Positions 13,456 to 14,194 of a DNA stretch of 14,194 nt are shown in pieces. Each line of letters opens with the position of its first letter. The stretch's first letter is position 1. Origin of the DNA: an uncultured Novosphingobium sp. (GTDB lineage: Bacteria; Pseudomonadota; Alphaproteobacteria; Sphingomonadales; Sphingomonadaceae); NCBI GenBank assembly GCA_937897535.1, contig CALCQB010000207.1:1-14194 (forward strand), read 5' to 3'. The notes below the pieces were generated by a model, which saw only the letters and a list, made by a program, of their open reading frames with translations, did not search any database and was not told the DNA's origin. The position numbers were made by a program, and so were the translations under genes.

Positions 13456-13683
13456 TCAGGTGGGAACGGCGGTGGTCAGTTGCAAGGCATGGAGCGCGCC
13501 GCCCATGTCGGTGCCGATCGCGGCATAGACCAGCTTGTGCTGGGCAACCCGCGACTTGCCGACGAACGCTGCGGAGACAACATGCGCGGCCCAGTGATTG
13601 TCATCGCCGGCCAGGTCGGTCAGCGTCACTTCGGCATCGGGCAGCCCGGCCTTGATCCGCGCGACGATCTCTGCGCCGGGCAT
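13456..13683 (-). CDS. bolA: BolA/IbaG family protein
   Basis: This 75-residue BolA-fold protein has the family core DDNHWAAHVVSAAFVGKSRV followed by AQHKLVYAA and a C-terminal HALQLTT. The histidine of the QHKLVY segment corresponds to the ligand used in BolA-glutaredoxin [2Fe-2S] heterodimers. The short length without a basic C-terminal extension fits the alphaproteobacterial BolA next to GrxD. I took the ATG at 13683; a GTG two codons upstream (13689) is the alternative, and neither has a strong Shine-Dalgarno sequence. It lies 10 nt after the stop of the zeta gene and 21 nt before grxD, so expression with its partner is expected. Confidence 0.94.
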   Translation of the reverse strand: MPGAEIVARIKAGLPDAEVTLTDLAGDDNHWAAHVVSAAFVGKSRVAQHKLVYAAIGTDMGGALHALQLTTAVPT

Positions 13684-13693
13684 GGCCACGAAA

Positions 13694-14017
13694 TCAGGCC
13701 TCGCCCATCAGCGCGCGGCGCGCTTCGATCAGCTTGGCGTCCAGTGCTGTGCGGACATCGGCTTCACTGATTTCGATCCCGGCCGAGATCAGATCGCCGA
13801 GCAGCTTGCGGATCACGTCCTCGTCGCCCGATTCCTCGAAATCGGCCTGGACCACGCCCTTGGCATAGCCTTCGGCTTCGACCGCCGAGAGGCCCATCTT
13901 CTCGGCGGCCCAGGCCCCCAACAGCCGGTTGCGGCGGGCGTGGACCCGGAACTGCATTTCCTCGTCGTGGGCGAACTTGGCTTCCTCGGCGCGCTCGCGA
14001 TCCTTGAAGTCGGTCAT
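13694..14017 (-). CDS. DUF1476 protein, F1FO-ATPase zeta subunit (inhibitor)
   Basis: This 107-residue, mostly helical, charged protein belongs to the DUF1476 family. The Paracoccus denitrificans member is the zeta subunit, which binds F1-ATPase and blocks ATP hydrolysis. The conserved N-terminal segment MTDFKDRERAEEAKFAHDEE corresponds to the inhibitory region. FRVHARRNRLLGAWAAEKMG and the acidic FEESGDEDVIRKLL follow. The ATG at 14017 is preceded by CAGGAGCAGAA, a good ribosome-binding site. It lies 24 nt after the stop of the cytochrome c' gene and just before bolA. The family is essentially alphaproteobacterial, which supports the taxonomic call. Being apart from the atp operons is usual for this gene. 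Confidence 0.92.
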   Translation of the reverse strand: MTDFKDRERAEEAKFAHDEEMQFRVHARRNRLLGAWAAEKMGLSAVEAEGYAKGVVQADFEESGDEDVIRKLLGDLISAGIEISEADVRTALDAKLIEARRALMGEA

Positions 14018-14041
14018 TTCTGCTCCTGGTAGTTAGGCGTC

Positions 14042-14194
14042 CTAGCCGGCCTTGGGCGGCGGCGCGGAGGGCACTTGATAGCTGTCGTGGCAGCCCTTGC
14101 ACGATGCCGCTGTGCTGGCAAGGGCAGCGTCGAACGCGGCCTTGTCGTCCGCGCGGGCGGCATCGGCGAGCGCCTTGGTGCTGTCGGCAAAGGC
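14042..14194 (-). CDS. Cytochrome c' C-terminal part (gene continues beyond window)
   Basis: The last 50 codons of a c-type cytochrome are visible; the 5' part is outside the window. The segment is an amphipathic helix (FADSTKALADAARADDKAAF) followed by a heme c motif CKGCH (residues 32-36 of the fragment), then DSYQ and a proline-rich end. A single CxxCH very near the C-terminus followed by an aromatic residue is typical of cytochrome c' (four-helix, periplasmic, binding heme with an open or weakly held sixth site, linked to NO/CO binding). Full-length proteins are about 130-155 residues, so roughly two thirds is missing. It precedes the zeta subunit gene by 24 nt and may start that operon. 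Confidence 0.8.
   Translation of the reverse strand, partial: AFADSTKALADAARADDKAAFDAALASTAASCKGCHDSYQVPSAPPPKAG

Overview
The window is chromosomal DNA from a GC-rich alphaproteobacterium, most likely a sphingomonad (Sphingomonadales, perhaps Erythrobacteraceae). This rests on the DUF1476/F1-ATPase zeta subunit gene next to bolA and grxD, on protein character, and on several promoter-like sites with CTANNG -10 boxes. It is a dense run of mostly housekeeping genes. I see no insertion sequence, phage gene or CRISPR array.

Layout from left to right: typA/bipA (minus). Two tandem DUF805 membrane protein genes (plus), separated by a strong hairpin. A two-gene ABC exporter, YbbP-like permease and YbbA-like ATPase (minus, GTGA overlap), divergent from a tesA-like SGNH esterase lipoprotein gene (plus). 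recF (minus), whose 3' end overlaps tesA. A small exported peptide gene plus a PspC-domain gene (plus). A YhhQ-type queuosine precursor transporter gene (minus). tRNA-Arg(TCT) with a terminator (plus). A Nudix hydrolase gene (minus). A membrane-bound CHASE4-GGDEF-EAL protein gene (plus). Last, an apparent minus-strand operon: cytochrome c' (cut by the window edge), ATPase zeta subunit, bolA and grxD.

The most notable signals are two intergenic sigma-54 (RpoN) promoter matches, each with the invariant GG and GC at the correct -24/-12 spacing. One (8202-8218) precedes a 46-codon peptide gene and a PspC-domain gene, and a 9/10 inverted repeat lies about 92 bp upstream of the predicted start site. 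This recalls the sigma-54-controlled phage shock (psp) operon, but with an unrecognised small secreted or membrane peptide in first place. The other (10671-10687) precedes the c-di-GMP enzyme gene, with a 14-bp perfect palindrome about 115 bp upstream and an A-tract in between. Its leader holds a 13-bp hairpin with a competing third arm. The two promoters share the core TGGCACG-N5-CTGCA, so they may belong to one RpoN regulon linking envelope stress and c-di-GMP.

Functionally, the TesA/YbbAP-like trio probably acts on lipids or hydrophobic compounds at the envelope. BolA and GrxD are a classical partner pair in iron-sulfur cluster handling. The zeta subunit restrains ATP hydrolysis by F1FO-ATPase.
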